Shown here: in pieces, positions 1-11,034 of the stretch
Layout: each line of letters starts with the position of its first letter
Position numbering within the stretch: the first letter of the stretch is position 1
DNA from: Brenneria sp. hezel4-2-4
Lineage (GTDB): Bacteria > Pseudomonadota > Gammaproteobacteria > Enterobacterales > Enterobacteriaceae
Assembly: GCF_013155275.1 (NCBI RefSeq)
Contig: NZ_JABJXS010000004.1
Coordinates: 186,001-250,000, forward strand
Length of the DNA stretch: 64,000 bases
Direction: 5' to 3'
Position numbers and translations under genes: made by a program
Notes under the pieces: model-generated
Told to the model about the DNA's origin: nothing
Database searches by the model: none
What the model saw: only the letters and a program-made list of their open reading frames with translations

Positions 1-444
1 AACTTCTTAGGGACTGGCGTTACCGGGAATAGCTCTATTTCTTATACACAAGAATGGGGGGTTGGAGGCTCCCGCTCAACGTCTGTAACATTAGGTATGC
101 AATCTGGCGTGACGATACCGTTAGGGCCGGGGCAAGCAGTAACTGCGGAATTAGTTGCTACCCGTGGAACGATGCGAATTCAAGTTGAATATATCGCATC
201 CCTTCAAGGGCATGCAGCGGCAAACTACAACCCGCCTCATAACGGCCATCATTTCTGGCGGGGCGTTTTATCCAGGATGATGAGCGAGACTAATATAAGT
301 AATTCGGTTGTATCAACTGAGACCATCAATATAGGCTTTTATTCTCACTCACAAATTATTCTGAGAGATAAACGCACGAAGCAGATAGTTAGAGTTGTTG
401 ATCTTGATATGCTTGGTGTAAGCGATGAAGATGTAAAAAATTAA
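1..444 (+). CDS. Aerolysin/ETX-MTX2-like protein, C-terminal part (5' end outside window)
   Basis: The reading frame is open from base 1, so the N-terminus lies outside the window; 147 residues are visible before the stop. The chain has a long run of alternating polar and hydrophobic residues rich in Ser, Thr and Gly, then a VTIPLGPGQAV segment followed by a beta-rich stretch. That pattern (amphipathic insertion strands, then an 'IP...' strand leading to a beta sandwich) is typical of aerolysin-fold beta-pore-forming proteins of the ETX/MTX2 type. The family call rests on this pattern only, as the receptor-binding part is not visible. It could be a toxin aimed at insects or other eukaryotes, or another beta-rich secreted protein. 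A terminator-like hairpin follows the stop. Confidence 0.45.
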   Translation, partial: NFLGTGVTGNSSISYTQEWGVGGSRSTSVTLGMQSGVTIPLGPGQAVTAELVATRGTMRIQVEYIASLQGHAAANYNPPHNGHHFWRGVLSRMMSETNISNSVVSTETINIGFYSHSQIILRDKRTKQIVRVVDLDMLGVSDEDVKN

Positions 445-446
445 CT

Positions 447-474
447 AAAAAGGGGCGGCATTTGTCGCCCTTTT
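447..474 (+). terminator. Rho-independent terminator after the aerolysin-like gene
   Basis: A GC-rich stem GGGCG/CGCCC with an 8-base loop, flanked by A-run and T-run arms, starts three bases after the stop codon. Confidence 0.6.
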
Positions 475-498
475 GGTTGTCCCTGACTAGCGTTTACA

Positions 499-661
499 GG
501 GGTCAGTTTGGATATCGAATCTATGGTCACTCCCGTTTTTGCAACACTGATTTTCGACGATATCATTGGCTTACTTAAATCTATCCGGCGTCTGAATCGC
601 ACCACGATGAGTTCCGCACCTGATGAACCTCAGAATAATTATACTGAAGTGGACTGACCCC
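499..661. repeat. MITE-like or IS-relic segment bounded by 9-bp inverted repeats
   Basis: Positions 499-507 read GGGGTCAGT and positions 653-661 read its exact inverse ACTGACCCC. The roughly 145 bp between them contain one small reading frame (523-657, 44 codons; hydrophobic N-terminal half, polar C-terminal half) whose stop codon lies inside the right repeat and which has no convincing ribosome binding site. No target-site duplication is obvious. It could be a miniature transposable element or the scarred end of a larger insertion sequence. Confidence 0.35.
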
Positions 662-828
662 ACCCCGGTAGACGATCCTGCCCTATCAATCATTGGTTCT
701 GGCGCTAGAGTCAAATCTCTGACCTCTTTCACGACCCCTGGCAATGAAGATAATAGTTTCCCTGAAGGGAATATATTTTCCCCCAACATCTGACCTCCTG
801 TTTTAAGTTAACTGGTCATGCTCATATA

Positions 829-856
829 GCTATTCTGCTATTAATAGCGAAATAGC
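829..856. promoter_or_regulatory. Nested palindrome, operator-like
   Basis: A perfect 12-bp palindrome GCTATTAATAGC (837-848) sits inside an outer pair GCTATT (829-834)/AATAGC (851-856). It lies about 130-160 bp upstream of the remains of a HigB/HigA toxin-antitoxin pair. Such operons are autoregulated by the antitoxin at palindromes, so this may be the old operator. That link is inferred. Confidence 0.4.
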
Positions 857-985
857 AATGAACTTGAATTAAGGCAAAAAATATAATTAATCTGCACGAT
901 CATTTTTTGCTGATCCAGGGTATTAATCTGGTAACCAGATGAAAAACCATCTAGTATTATCGAGCATTGTTCCAGAAGAGTAAGT

Positions 986-1105
986 CGCTCAGCAGCCAGC
1001 CGCATCATGATGCTGCACAGCTTCGTGAAGAAGACACAGAAAACGCCCGCCCGCGATCGCTAAAAAGCCGAAGCCAGAATGAAGGAGGTAAAGAATAACT
1101 GGTAA
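986..1105 (+). pseudogene. HigB/RelE-type toxin remnant (phage-derived Gp49-like family)
   Basis: In the frame of position 1007 the translation reads MMLHSFVKKTQKTPARDR, the hallmark C-terminal segment of HigB-like host-inhibition toxins. It then hits an in-frame TAA at 1061-1063 and resumes as KAEARMKEVKNNW up to a stop at 1103. The N-terminal two thirds of the toxin are not recognisable upstream. The gene is therefore truncated and interrupted and should be non-functional. It directly precedes a higA-like antitoxin gene, the usual toxin-first order of this family. Confidence 0.6.
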
Positions 1106-1115
1106 AAAGAACGTC

Positions 1116-1395
1116 ATGACTCACGACGAAATGATCAAAAGGATGCTGGCAGCCCCTGAGATCAAAGCCGAATATGACAATCTTGAGGCTGAGTTTTCCC
1201 TGCTGGATGAATTGCTGCAAGCACGTAAAAACGCAGGATTGACTCAGGCACAAGTCGCAAAGCGTAAGGGAACCAAAGCTACGGCGATAACCCGATTGGA
1301 AAGCGGTTTAGCGTCGGCTACAAATGTACATGCTACGCGCCCCTAAAAAATACGCTGCCGCTGTCGGTAAGAAGTTGCAGATTCGCTTGGTATGA
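1116..1395 (+). pseudogene. HigA-type XRE-family antitoxin, frameshifted
   Basis: The first part encodes an XRE helix-turn-helix antitoxin (DEMIKRML near the start; LTQAQVAKR as the recognition helix region). After TRLESGLAS the annotated frame runs into unrelated residues and stops at 1346. In another frame the normal family ending resumes as KKYAAAVGKKLQIRLV and stops at 1395, so a short indel near 1310-1340 has broken the gene. The HTH half might still be made as a 76-residue protein able to bind DNA. With its toxin also broken this is a decayed toxin-antitoxin locus. Confidence 0.6.
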
Positions 1396-1400
1396 CTTAT

Positions 1401-1429
1401 CGCCCCGTCTCACTGTGGGGCGTTTTTTT
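1401..1429 (+). terminator. Strong rho-independent terminator
   Basis: Stem CGCCCC/GGGGCG with a 10-base loop followed by seven T residues, directly after the higA remnant. Confidence 0.85.
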
Positions 1430-1486
1430 AATGGCTTAGCCGCTCAATCACTAATGCTTCAACCAATATTGATTAACCGCTCGCAA

Positions 1487-1846
1487 TCACTTCTTCCCAT
1501 GCTTGTTAAGCCATGCCTGCATCTGATCGATTTCCGGCTGCTGAGCGCTGATAATCTCTTCCGCCAGTTTGCGAAGCTCGGGATCTTTGCCGTATTGCAA
1601 CTCCGTTTTGGCCATATCAATCGCTCCCTGATGATGAGCGATCATCCCCTTGGCGAACGCAACGTCAGGATCGCTGGACTGTATCCCTTCCTGCATCTGG
1701 CTATGCATCCGATCCATACCCTGCATATAGGCCTGCTGTGACTCGGTTGCATTCTCGGCATGATGGCCGCTATGCGCGCCGTCGGCCGCGAATGCGTACA
1801 AGGGCGCCACCAGGCTACCGATAATCAGTAAATTCATGCTTTTCAT
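1487..1846 (-). CDS. DUF305 family periplasmic protein
   Basis: About 119 residues with an N-terminal signal peptide (hydrophobic core followed by AFAADG) and a His/Met-rich DUF305 domain (FAKGMIAHHQGAIDMAK, then AQQPEIDQMQAWL). DUF305 proteins include CopM-like periplasmic proteins linked to copper binding; the paired His and several Met residues fit metal handling, but this is family-level inference. Three near-adjacent start codons exist (GTG 1852, ATG 1849, ATG 1846). The Shine-Dalgarno AGAGG is best spaced from the ATG at 1846. The neighbouring spy gene is another periplasmic stress protein read in the same direction. Confidence 0.8.
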   Translation of the reverse strand: MKSMNLLIIGSLVAPLYAFAADGAHSGHHAENATESQQAYMQGMDRMHSQMQEGIQSSDPDVAFAKGMIAHHQGAIDMAKTELQYGKDPELRKLAEEIISAQQPEIDQMQAWLNKHGKK

Positions 1847-2013
1847 CATCACCTCTCTCAGACCAATTGGAATACCTGTCTAAAAGATAGGCCTTCCCCT
1901 AAGGGGAAGGTCAAGAAGAAAGCGTCAAATAAGGAAAACCGCCGGACCTATCCACCGCGGTGATGAAAATCAGCGATGGATAAATCCGACGGTCTTAAGG
2001 GGAGTACGTTTGC

Positions 2014-2496
2014 TTACTCAGCCGGCGCGGGTTTAGCGTCAGGTTTTGGCGGTTGAGTCAGACGTTTTTCAAAATTATCGTTGTACTGTTTCTTCTGCTC
2101 AGGCGTCAGAATGTTATAAATCTTATTCTGGGTTTCCAGCCTGTTCAGCGCTTGCGCCTTGCGGGCGGCATCAGCTTTATCCAACTGCGCCTGGACCTTT
2201 GCCGCATCAAACGTGTCGGTGGCAATCAGACTATGCATTTCACGGCGTTCATCCTGCATGGACTTACGCATATTGTCATGAGATGCCTTCATAATCTCTT
2301 TCACCTGCTGTTTTTGAGCTTCGGTCAGGTTCAGCCCTTTAAACATCATCTCATGGTGCATGTCGCCGCGTGGCCCTTTCCCGTCTTTTGCCATTCTTAC
2401 TTCGGGGTGACCTTTTGGCGCATCGGTAGCATGAGCGATGCCTGCCGTTCCCAGCGCCAAAGAAGAAGCAACCAGAAGTGCTGTTAATTTACGCAT
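2014..2496 (-). CDS. spy: Spy, periplasmic ATP-independent chaperone
   Basis: 160 residues: Sec signal peptide 1-23 ending AIAHA, then an all-helical Spy/CpxP domain with both signature LTxxQ motifs (LTEAQKQQ near residue 57 and LTPEQKKQ near residue 128). The tail is Pro/Ala-rich and acidic (KPDAKPAPAE). Spy forms cradle-shaped dimers that shield unfolding proteins in the periplasm and is normally induced by the Cpx and Bae envelope-stress systems. The Met/His-rich patch near residues 45-52 is common in this family. Confidence 0.9.
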   Translation of the reverse strand: MRKLTALLVASSLALGTAGIAHATDAPKGHPEVRMAKDGKGPRGDMHHEMMFKGLNLTEAQKQQVKEIMKASHDNMRKSMQDERREMHSLIATDTFDAAKVQAQLDKADAARKAQALNRLETQNKIYNILTPEQKKQYNDNFEKRLTQPPKPDAKPAPAE

Positions 2497-2735
2497 AATT
2501 TATCCTTCTCTCAGGTTTAATGCATTGACGACCATTGTCGTGCTGTCGAGAAAGAGTATAGGCCTGACTGTTTCAGTTAATTAGAGCAACGGTAAATGTG
2601 TGCAAGTAATAAAGGCACATTTGCGGCAAATATGAATAATACGAGTGAAATGTGTAAGGAATCGATAGAATTGCGTTAAGCGTTGCGTGAAGTCGCGGAT
2701 TGTTTCACATATAACCCGTCATGTCCGATAGCCGA

Positions 2736-3032
2736 TCAGGGTAGCGAGCGGACAAAATCTGACGCGTCTTTCGCCAACGCGTCGATATGCGCGCTGATGA
2801 TTTGGATTTTTTGCAGCAGCGGATTGCGCGCCGGTGAGCTATCCATCGCGTTCAACCGGGCGACAAGCTGCTCAATCTGCTCGCAAAGTTGCGCTTCGCG
2901 CTGTTTGGCCTGCGCCAGCTGCTGTTGTAGCTGCTGATAATCGCTGCGCCAAATCTGCTGTTGCTGCTGAACGCTGCGCTCCAATTCCTGAAACGCGCCA
3001 TCCAGCCGTGTCGCCAACTCTTCAACCCACAT
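2736..3032 (-). CDS. Small Gln-rich coiled-coil protein, function unknown
   Basis: 98 residues from an ATG at 3032, preceded by AAGGA at good spacing; the open frame extends 21 codons further upstream without a better start. Roughly residues 20-60 form a Gln-rich heptad pattern (SVQQQQQIWRSDYQQLQQQL) expected to make a coiled coil. No signal peptide or membrane segment is seen. I do not recognise the family. It faces away from fadH and stands alone. Confidence 0.6.
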   Translation of the reverse strand: MWVEELATRLDGAFQELERSVQQQQQIWRSDYQQLQQQLAQAKQREAQLCEQIEQLVARLNAMDSSPARNPLLQKIQIISAHIDALAKDASDFVRSLP

Positions 3033-3229
3033 TAGAGATTCCTTCGCCTGATGATCCTGCGAATTATAATGACACAGCGCCTTAACAACAAACAATCTGA
3101 CCGTTCATTATCCATTCGCGCGTTTTTCCCTGCTGGTGATAATGATATTAATCACAATAAATAAACATAAATTTCACAACTCATCCAAATGCAGCTAAAT
3201 TTATGACGTTAACTCATCAGACCAGTTAA

Positions 3230-5266
<2,037 letters not shown>

Positions 5267-5273
5267 ACGGATT

Positions 5274-6413
5274 TTACTTTGCCGCGGCTGTTTTCACCGC
5301 CCGCAGCACCACGAACTTGGCGTTGCTGGCGATGACTTCAGCGTTGCCGAACAGACGTTTCAGCTTGTGGAAATAATCCAGATGGCGATTACCCACAATA
5401 CGTAACTCGCCGCCGACTTGCAGGCAGCGGCGGGAATCGAGGAACATTTGCCAGGCGATATTATCGGTAACGGCCTGTTGCTGATGGAACGGCGGATTAC
5501 ACAACACGGCCTGTAGGCTGTCACGCCCCACGCCGGACAGGCCATGATTAACCGCAAAACCACAGCGATCCCGATCCTGCGGGCGGTTAATCTCAACATT
5601 CATCCGGCTGGAAGCGATCGCCATATAGGATTCATCAAAGAAACTGACCGGCGCAGTCGGATTGGCGGATAACGCGGCCAGCCCAATGACGCCATTGCCG
5701 CAGCCTAAATCAATAATCTTACCGTCCAACTGCCGGGGTAAATGTTGCATAAAGAAACGGGCGCCGATGTCCAGTCCGCCACGCGAAAAAACGTTCGCGT
5801 AGTTATGGATGCGATAGCCGTACTCTTCAAGCGCCCACTGATTGGTTAGTGGCTGCTCACTTACTTTTATATCCGCGACCTCACAATGGATCAGGCGCGC
5901 TTTCTTCCAGGCCAATGAGGTTTTTGTCGGCCCCAGGATACGCTCGAACAGTTGCAATGTTGAGGTATGGATATCACGGGCTTTGGCGCCGGCGATAATG
6001 CGGGTTTGCGGCGTAACCACATTGCGCAGCATCCGCAGTTGGTGTTCCAGCAACGCCGTGGTTTTAGGGATTTTTATCACCACCAGAGCCGGCGCGGCAG
6101 GCAAGTCGGCAAGACTATCCAGCAGCTCCACCGCGTCCGCAGCAAAACCGTTCAGTTCAAGATTATGCCGCGTGGCCAACTGGCTCATGTAAGAGTCGCT
6201 GACGCTGACCGGCGACCGCGTCTGCAATCCGCAGGCTAACGCCCCGAATGCATCGTTAAAAATCAGACACGGCCCGGGCGCGATTTCCATCACGGCAAGC
6301 TCACGCAGCAGGAACTCATCCGCCGCCTCCCACGCCTGGAGCGCCGCGTTATCCGCTACCTGAGGATAACGCGCCAGCGTCAGATTACGTGTTTCCAGTT
6401 CGAGTTGGCTCAT
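5274..6413 (-). CDS. rlmG: 23S rRNA (guanine-1835-N2) methyltransferase RlmG
   Basis: 379 residues, the usual family length. An N-terminal degenerate methyltransferase-like domain precedes a catalytic Rossmann domain with the SAM-binding motif [13 protein letters not shown] and the amino-methyltransferase motif NPPFHQQ. The enzyme methylates G1835 of 23S rRNA using SAM. The ATG at 6413 is chosen because AGGAGG lies just upstream; the frame continues six codons beyond it. Convergent with fadH. Confidence 0.95.
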   Translation of the reverse strand: MSQLELETRNLTLARYPQVADNAALQAWEAADEFLLRELAVMEIAPGPCLIFNDAFGALACGLQTRSPVSVSDSYMSQLATRHNLELNGFAADAVELLDSLADLPAAPALVVIKIPKTTALLEHQLRMLRNVVTPQTRIIAGAKARDIHTSTLQLFERILGPTKTSLAWKKARLIHCEVADIKVSEQPLTNQWALEEYGYRIHNYANVFSRGGLDIGARFFMQHLPRQLDGKIIDLGCGNGVIGLAALSANPTAPVSFFDESYMAIASSRMNVEINRPQDRDRCGFAVNHGLSGVGRDSLQAVLCNPPFHQQQAVTDNIAWQMFLDSRRCLQVGGELRIVGNRHLDYFHKLKRLFGNAEVIASNAKFVVLRAVKTAAAK

Positions 6414-6596
6414 TCGTCCCTCCTGAATCACAAAATTTGCGCTGTTTATCCCTTAAAATGGCCCGGCAGTAAATGCTTTTCTCAGGCAGACAGGCAAATG
6501 ACGTCTTTACCTGTACTTTAACAGTAATGTTGTCTCGTTATTTCGCCATGATAATCTGAACCTCCATCATCGATGTCAGCAGGATACCGTGCCTTT

Positions 6597-7595
6597 ATGA
6601 TTCGCTTTGCTATTGTAGGAACAAGTTGGATCTCCCGTCAGTTTGTCGATGCCGCGCACGAAACCGGTAAAATGAAGTTGACTGCAATCTATGCGCGAAC
6701 CCCGGAGAAAGCGCAGCAATATCAGGCGGACTATCTGGTTGATACGCTGTTCAGTTCTCTGGAAGCCATGGCCGAATCCGATCTGATTGACGCCGTTTAT
6801 ATCGCCAGCCCTAATTCGCTGCACTGTGAACAGTCGCTGCTCTTTCTGAGCCATGGCAAACATGTCATCTGTGAGAAGCCATTGGCTTCCAACCTGTATG
6901 AAGTCGAACAGATGATCGCCTGCGCCAACGCGCATCAGGTGGTGCTGTTCGAGGCTTTTAAGACCGCCAGCCTGCCGAATTTCAGCGTGGTACGGCAGGC
7001 GCTGCCCAAAGTCGGCAAATTGCGTAAAGTGCTGTTGAACTACTGTCAGTATTCTTCACGTTATCCGAAGTATCTGGCCGGCGAAAATCCGAATACGTTC
7101 AACCCGGCATTTTCGAACGGTTCTGTCATGGACATTGGCTACTATTGCCTGGCCTTTGCGGTGGCGCAATGGGGTATGCCGGCGACGGTACAGGCCAGCG
7201 CGACATTGCTGGAGAGCGGCGTTGACGCACATGGCAGCATCGTGATGCATTACGGCGATTTCGACGTCGTCATCATTCACTCCAAAGTCAGCAACTCGGT
7301 TATTGCCAGTGAAATTCAGGGAGAAGAAGGTTCTCTGGTGATTGAAAAGCTGTCCCAATGCCAGCGGGTAACGTTTATTCCACGTGATGGGAAACCGCTG
7401 GATCTCAGCCAGCCGCAGCATATCAACAGTATGCTGTATGAGGCGGAAGCCTTTGCGACGCGGGTGGCGAATAATGATATCGATCATGCCGAACTGGCGC
7501 GATCACGCGCGGTGGCGGGCCTGTTAACGGAAATTCGTCGCCAAACCGGGGTTATCTTTCCCGCGGATGTTGCGACATCGGACAAAGCGGACTAA
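6597..7595 (+). CDS. ygjR: Gfo/Idh/MocA family oxidoreductase YgjR
   Basis: 332 residues with an N-terminal Rossmann fold (FAIVGTSWISRQF) and the EKP motif (HVICEKPLASNL) typical of Gfo/Idh/MocA sugar-type dehydrogenases, whose Lys takes part in catalysis. The substrate is unknown, as for E. coli YgjR, which this matches along its whole length. The ATG at 6597 agrees with the homolog; the frame is open from 6573. It lies between rlmG and alx, the E. coli order minus ygjP and ygjQ. Confidence 0.85.
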   Translation: MIRFAIVGTSWISRQFVDAAHETGKMKLTAIYARTPEKAQQYQADYLVDTLFSSLEAMAESDLIDAVYIASPNSLHCEQSLLFLSHGKHVICEKPLASNLYEVEQMIACANAHQVVLFEAFKTASLPNFSVVRQALPKVGKLRKVLLNYCQYSSRYPKYLAGENPNTFNPAFSNGSVMDIGYYCLAFAVAQWGMPATVQASATLLESGVDAHGSIVMHYGDFDVVIIHSKVSNSVIASEIQGEEGSLVIEKLSQCQRVTFIPRDGKPLDLSQPQHINSMLYEAEAFATRVANNDIDHAELARSRAVAGLLTEIRRQTGVIFPADVATSDKAD

Positions 7596-7700
7596 ACCAG
7601 ATCACTGTTATCGTGGTGGTCACGTTGTTGGTTAAGGGCATGAGATAGCCGGGTCAATATTTATTTGACCCAGATCAAGTTTTCACCTATCTTCTGTGAA

Positions 7701-7875
7701 GCAAAGGGGAGTAACTTTTCCGCCGGTTAATCGTCATTACGGTGCGTAGCGCATCCGGTTACCGGGCAACCTTAATCAGATTACTGCATTAATGTTGTAA
7801 GTGAGACCTTGCCGGAAGGCGAGGTGCATTTGCGGCTTTGATGATGAGCGGCCAGCGTCTTCCGATGTTGGCCGT
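7701..7875 (+). ncRNA. yybP-ykoY riboswitch (alx PRE element)
   Basis: The leader begins with AAGGGGAGTAAC near 7704 and carries the conserved GAGACCTTGCCGGAAGGCGAGG block near 7802, features of the yybP-ykoY manganese riboswitch that controls alx through Mn2+ and alkaline pH in E. coli. A GCGGCCAGCG...TGGCCG helix with a T-rich tail follows near 7849-7875, as expected for the switchable expression platform. The alx start codon lies about 27 bases further on. Confidence 0.85.
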
Positions 7876-7901
7876 TTTTGTTTTCATTTAAGGATATTGC
7901 T

Positions 7902-8855
7902 ATGCATACCATTGGTACGCCGTGGTTATGGGGCAGCTTTGCTGTCATTGTTATCGTTATGCTGGCCATCGACCTGCTCTATCAGGGACGCAAAGGATCG
8001 ACGGTAATGACATTCAAACAAGCGGCCGCGTGGTCGATTGTCTGGGTGACGCTCTCCCTGCTGTTCAACGCCGGGTTCTGGTGGTATCTGGACGGTACGC
8101 TGGGGCGTGAAGCCGCCAATACGCAGTCGCTGGCCTTCCTCACCGGCTATCTGATTGAAAAAGCCCTGGCCGTCGATAACGTGTTTGTCTGGCTGATGCT
8201 TTTCAGCTATTTCTCCGTTCCGCCGCAATATCAGCGCCGGGTGCTGATTTATGGCGTACTGGGCGCTATCGTGTTGAGAACCCTGATGGTGTTCGGCGGT
8301 AGCTGGCTGGTGACGCAGTTCCAATGGTTGTTGTACGTATTCGGCGCGTTTTTGCTATTTACCGGCATCAAAATGGCGCTGGCGAAAGAAGATGACAACG
8401 CCATCGGCGACAAACCGATGGTACGCTGGCTGCGCGGGCATCTGCGCATGACGGACAATATTGAGAACGATAAGTTTTTTATTCGTCGCAACGGTATTCT
8501 GTTCGCCACGCCGCTGTTTCTGGTGCTGATACTGGTTGAGATCAGCGACGTGATTTTTGCCGTTGACAGTATTCCGGCCATCTTCGCCGTGACCACCGAT
8601 CCCTTTATCGTATTAACCTCCAACCTGTTCGCCATTCTGGGTCTGCGCGCCATGTACTTCCTGTTGGCGGGCGTGGCGGAACGCTTCTCCCTGCTGAAAT
8701 ACGGGCTGGCCGTCATCCTGATTTTCATCGGTATCAAAATGCTGCTGATCGACGTGTTCCATATTCCTATCGCCATTTCGTTGGGCGTCGTTGCCGGTAT
8801 TCTGGTCATTACCATGCTGGTCAACGTTTGGGTCAACCGCCGTATAGCGCAATAA
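7902..8855 (+). CDS. alx: Alx, TerC-family membrane protein (manganese export/pH response)
   Basis: 317 residues with about nine membrane segments of the TerC fold. Conserved acidic residues sit in membrane helices ([30 protein letters not shown]), the usual metal-path positions. Alx-type proteins are linked to manganese export and are induced by high pH or Mn through a riboswitch, present here upstream. The ATG at 7902 follows AAGGA. Followed by sstT in the E. coli order. Confidence 0.93.
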   Translation: MHTIGTPWLWGSFAVIVIVMLAIDLLYQGRKGSTVMTFKQAAAWSIVWVTLSLLFNAGFWWYLDGTLGREAANTQSLAFLTGYLIEKALAVDNVFVWLMLFSYFSVPPQYQRRVLIYGVLGAIVLRTLMVFGGSWLVTQFQWLLYVFGAFLLFTGIKMALAKEDDNAIGDKPMVRWLRGHLRMTDNIENDKFFIRRNGILFATPLFLVLILVEISDVIFAVDSIPAIFAVTTDPFIVLTSNLFAILGLRAMYFLLAGVAERFSLLKYGLAVILIFIGIKMLLIDVFHIPIAISLGVVAGILVITMLVNVWVNRRIAQ

Positions 8856-9100
8856 CCGCCCCGCTTCTCTCGCTCCCGCCGTACGGAAATCCTTCTGTAC
8901 GGCGCTACCCGCTATTAAGAAAATCCGACCCACAGCAGAAAATCCGTCACTGCCTCTTCTCCTATTATCATTTTTTCATATACTGATACGCGCAAACACA
9001 TTTAGTTACGGAATAGAAAGAAATCCGGCGTCACGGACATCAGAGGTTTCACAGCCGTAAAACACAATCACTCAACGGAAACGGCCACGCCGTCAATACT

Positions 9101-10348
9101 ATGGAAAATCAACAGTCACGTTTTTTACAGTACATTACTCGCGGTAGCCTGGTTCAGCAGATACTGCTGGGGCTGGTCGCCGGGATTATTCTGGCATCGG
9201 TTTCAACGCCGGCCGCTCTTGCCGCGGGTTTATTAGGCACGTTGTTCGTCGGCGCCCTGAAAGCCGTTGCGCCGCTCCTGGTGCTGGTGCTGGTTATGGC
9301 GTCCATCGCCAACCATCAGCAGGGGCAGAAAACCAATATCCGGCCGGTGCTGGTGCTTTATCTGATCGGGACATTCTCGGCCGCGCTGATTGCCGTGGTG
9401 CTAAGTATGCTGTTCCCTTCCACTCTGGCGCTCAGCGCACAGGCGGAAGACATCACGCCGCCTTCGGGGATTGTGGAAGTGCTGGAGGGGCTGTTGATGA
9501 GTATCATCGCCAACCCGATCCATGCGCTGCTGAATGCGAACTACATCGGTATTCTGGTGTGGGCCGTCGGCTTGGGGATAGCGTTCCGCCACGGTTCGCA
9601 GAGCACGAAAGCCCTGATTACCGACGCGTCCAATGCGGTAACCTTTATCGTCCGCGTGGTCATCCGTTTCGCCCCGCTGGGGATTTTCGGTCTGGTTGCC
9701 GCCACGCTGGCCGAAACCGGCTTTGGCGCGCTGTGGGGTTATGCTCACCTGCTTATGGTGTTGATCGGCGGGATGCTGCTGGTGGCGCTGGGTGTCAATC
9801 CGCTGATCGTTTACTGGAAAACCCGCAGCAATCCTTATCCATTAGTCCTCCGTTGCCTGCGTGAAAGCGGCGTCACCGCCTTTTTCACCCGTAGCTCCGC
9901 CGCCAATATTCCGGTGAACATGGAGCTGTGCCGCAAGCTGAATCTGGATGAAGACACCTATTCCGTCGCCATTCCGCTGGGAGCCACCATTAACATGGCG
10001 GGCGCGGCCATTACCATCACCGTGCTGACGCTGGCGGCCGTCCACACCCTGGGCATCCCCGTCGATCTGCCCACCGCGCTATTGCTCAGCATAGTGGCAT
10101 CGCTCTGCGCATGCGGCGCATCCGGCGTCGCCGGTGGTTCGCTGCTGTTGATCCCGCTGGCTTGCAGCATGTTCGGTATCTCAAACGATATCGCCATGCA
10201 GGTCGTGGCCGTTGGTTTTATCATCGGCGTGTTGCAGGATTCCGCGGAAACAGCGGTAAACTCCTCGACGGACGTGATCTTTATCGCGGCGGTTTGTCAG
10301 GCTGAGGATGCGAAACTGGCGGAACAGGAACGTCTGAATATGCTGTAA
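9101..10348 (+). CDS. sstT: Serine/threonine:Na+ symporter SstT
   Basis: 415 residues of the dicarboxylate/amino acid:cation symporter family. The transport core is visible as the Ser-rich re-entrant loop ([13 protein letters not shown]), the cation/substrate segment ([15 protein letters not shown]) and the C-terminal [16 protein letters not shown] segment. It imports serine and threonine with sodium. Its terminator overlaps the end of the convergent ygjV gene. Confidence 0.95.
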   Translation: MENQQSRFLQYITRGSLVQQILLGLVAGIILASVSTPAALAAGLLGTLFVGALKAVAPLLVLVLVMASIANHQQGQKTNIRPVLVLYLIGTFSAALIAVVLSMLFPSTLALSAQAEDITPPSGIVEVLEGLLMSIIANPIHALLNANYIGILVWAVGLGIAFRHGSQSTKALITDASNAVTFIVRVVIRFAPLGIFGLVAATLAETGFGALWGYAHLLMVLIGGMLLVALGVNPLIVYWKTRSNPYPLVLRCLRESGVTAFFTRSSAANIPVNMELCRKLNLDEDTYSVAIPLGATINMAGAAITITVLTLAAVHTLGIPVDLPTALLLSIVASLCACGASGVAGGSLLLIPLACSMFGISNDIAMQVVAVGFIIGVLQDSAETAVNSSTDVIFIAAVCQAEDAKLAEQERLNML

Positions 10349-10380
10349 ACCTTACGGCGCCCTATCTGCTTTATTCGGTC

Positions 10381-10407
10381 GTCCCTGCCCAGGCAGGGAC
10401 TTTTTTT
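10381..10407 (+). terminator. sstT rho-independent terminator
   Basis: Stem GTCCCTGC/GCAGGGAC with a tetraloop followed by seven T residues. Its last two bases overlap the 3' end of ygjV. Confidence 0.9.
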
Positions 10408-10939
10408 ATCCGGCTTTCCTCTCTACCTTAAACGGATCGATGCCGCGTTTCTGCATCCTTCGGAAGCGAATGATATTAAAACCATTCATCAGCAGAAAAC
10501 TGCCCTCAATCAGCGAACCGCCGATCGAACCCAGCCAGATATTGTGTATAACCCAACAGGCCGTGGAGCACCACATGATACAGCGCATGGTTAAACCGGA
10601 AGTACGGAACAGCGCCCAGGTGCTGGCGACGGTTCCCAGTATCGGCAATAGCTCGATAGCATGTTTCAGGTTGGAGAGGCCAAACGCCAGCGTCAGGACA
10701 ATAAACACAAACATCACGGCAATATTATGCGTCTTCAGCGAAATCAGAGTACGCGTCGAGTTGAGTACGGCGCTGACTCCCGCCGCATTCGCCCCCATTA
10801 GAAAAAAGTGTAACCCGATGACGGCGCTGTATACCGAAAGCTGTATTTTGAATTTATTTTCGTCACGGTTAAAGAACATGGTAATGCCGACCAGAAAGGC
10901 CAGCACGCCCACCGACTGGGCAAACCAATAATGTGTCAT
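10406..10939 (-). CDS. ygjV: YgjV family inner membrane protein
   Basis: 177 residues with five or six hydrophobic segments and the family-typical end SFLLMNGFNIIRFRRMQKRG. It matches E. coli YgjV across its length; function unknown. ATG 10939 is chosen by homology; the frame continues 19 codons upstream and the Shine-Dalgarno (GAGG, slightly far) is modest. Located between sstT and the uxa genes, as in E. coli. Confidence 0.85.
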   Translation of the reverse strand: MTHYWFAQSVGVLAFLVGITMFFNRDENKFKIQLSVYSAVIGLHFFLMGANAAGVSAVLNSTRTLISLKTHNIAVMFVFIVLTLAFGLSNLKHAIELLPILGTVASTWALFRTSGLTMRCIMWCSTACWVIHNIWLGSIGGSLIEGSFLLMNGFNIIRFRRMQKRGIDPFKVERKAG

Positions 10940-10978
10940 GATCCCGGCCTCGGCAAAATTTGCGGCGGAAGAAAAAGC

Positions 10979-11011
10979 AAAACGGCGTCCAACCAAATGA
11001 AATGCCGTTTT
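10979..11011 (-). terminator. Hairpin downstream of uxaA
   Basis: AAAACGGC (10979-10986) pairs perfectly with GCCGTTTT (11004-11011). On the minus strand the stem is followed by a T-rich tail, which fits a terminator for the uxaCBA transcript. Confidence 0.55.
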
Positions 11012-11034
11012 ATTTTAAATGGAATATTTTCGTT

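Noticed and set aside
571..789. 72-codon minus-strand frame in the first intergenic region
   Set aside because: No family features, runs through the MITE-like segment, no convincing ribosome site on inspection.
2046..2487. Two plus-strand frames opposite spy
   Set aside because: Shadows of the certain spy gene; no independent support.
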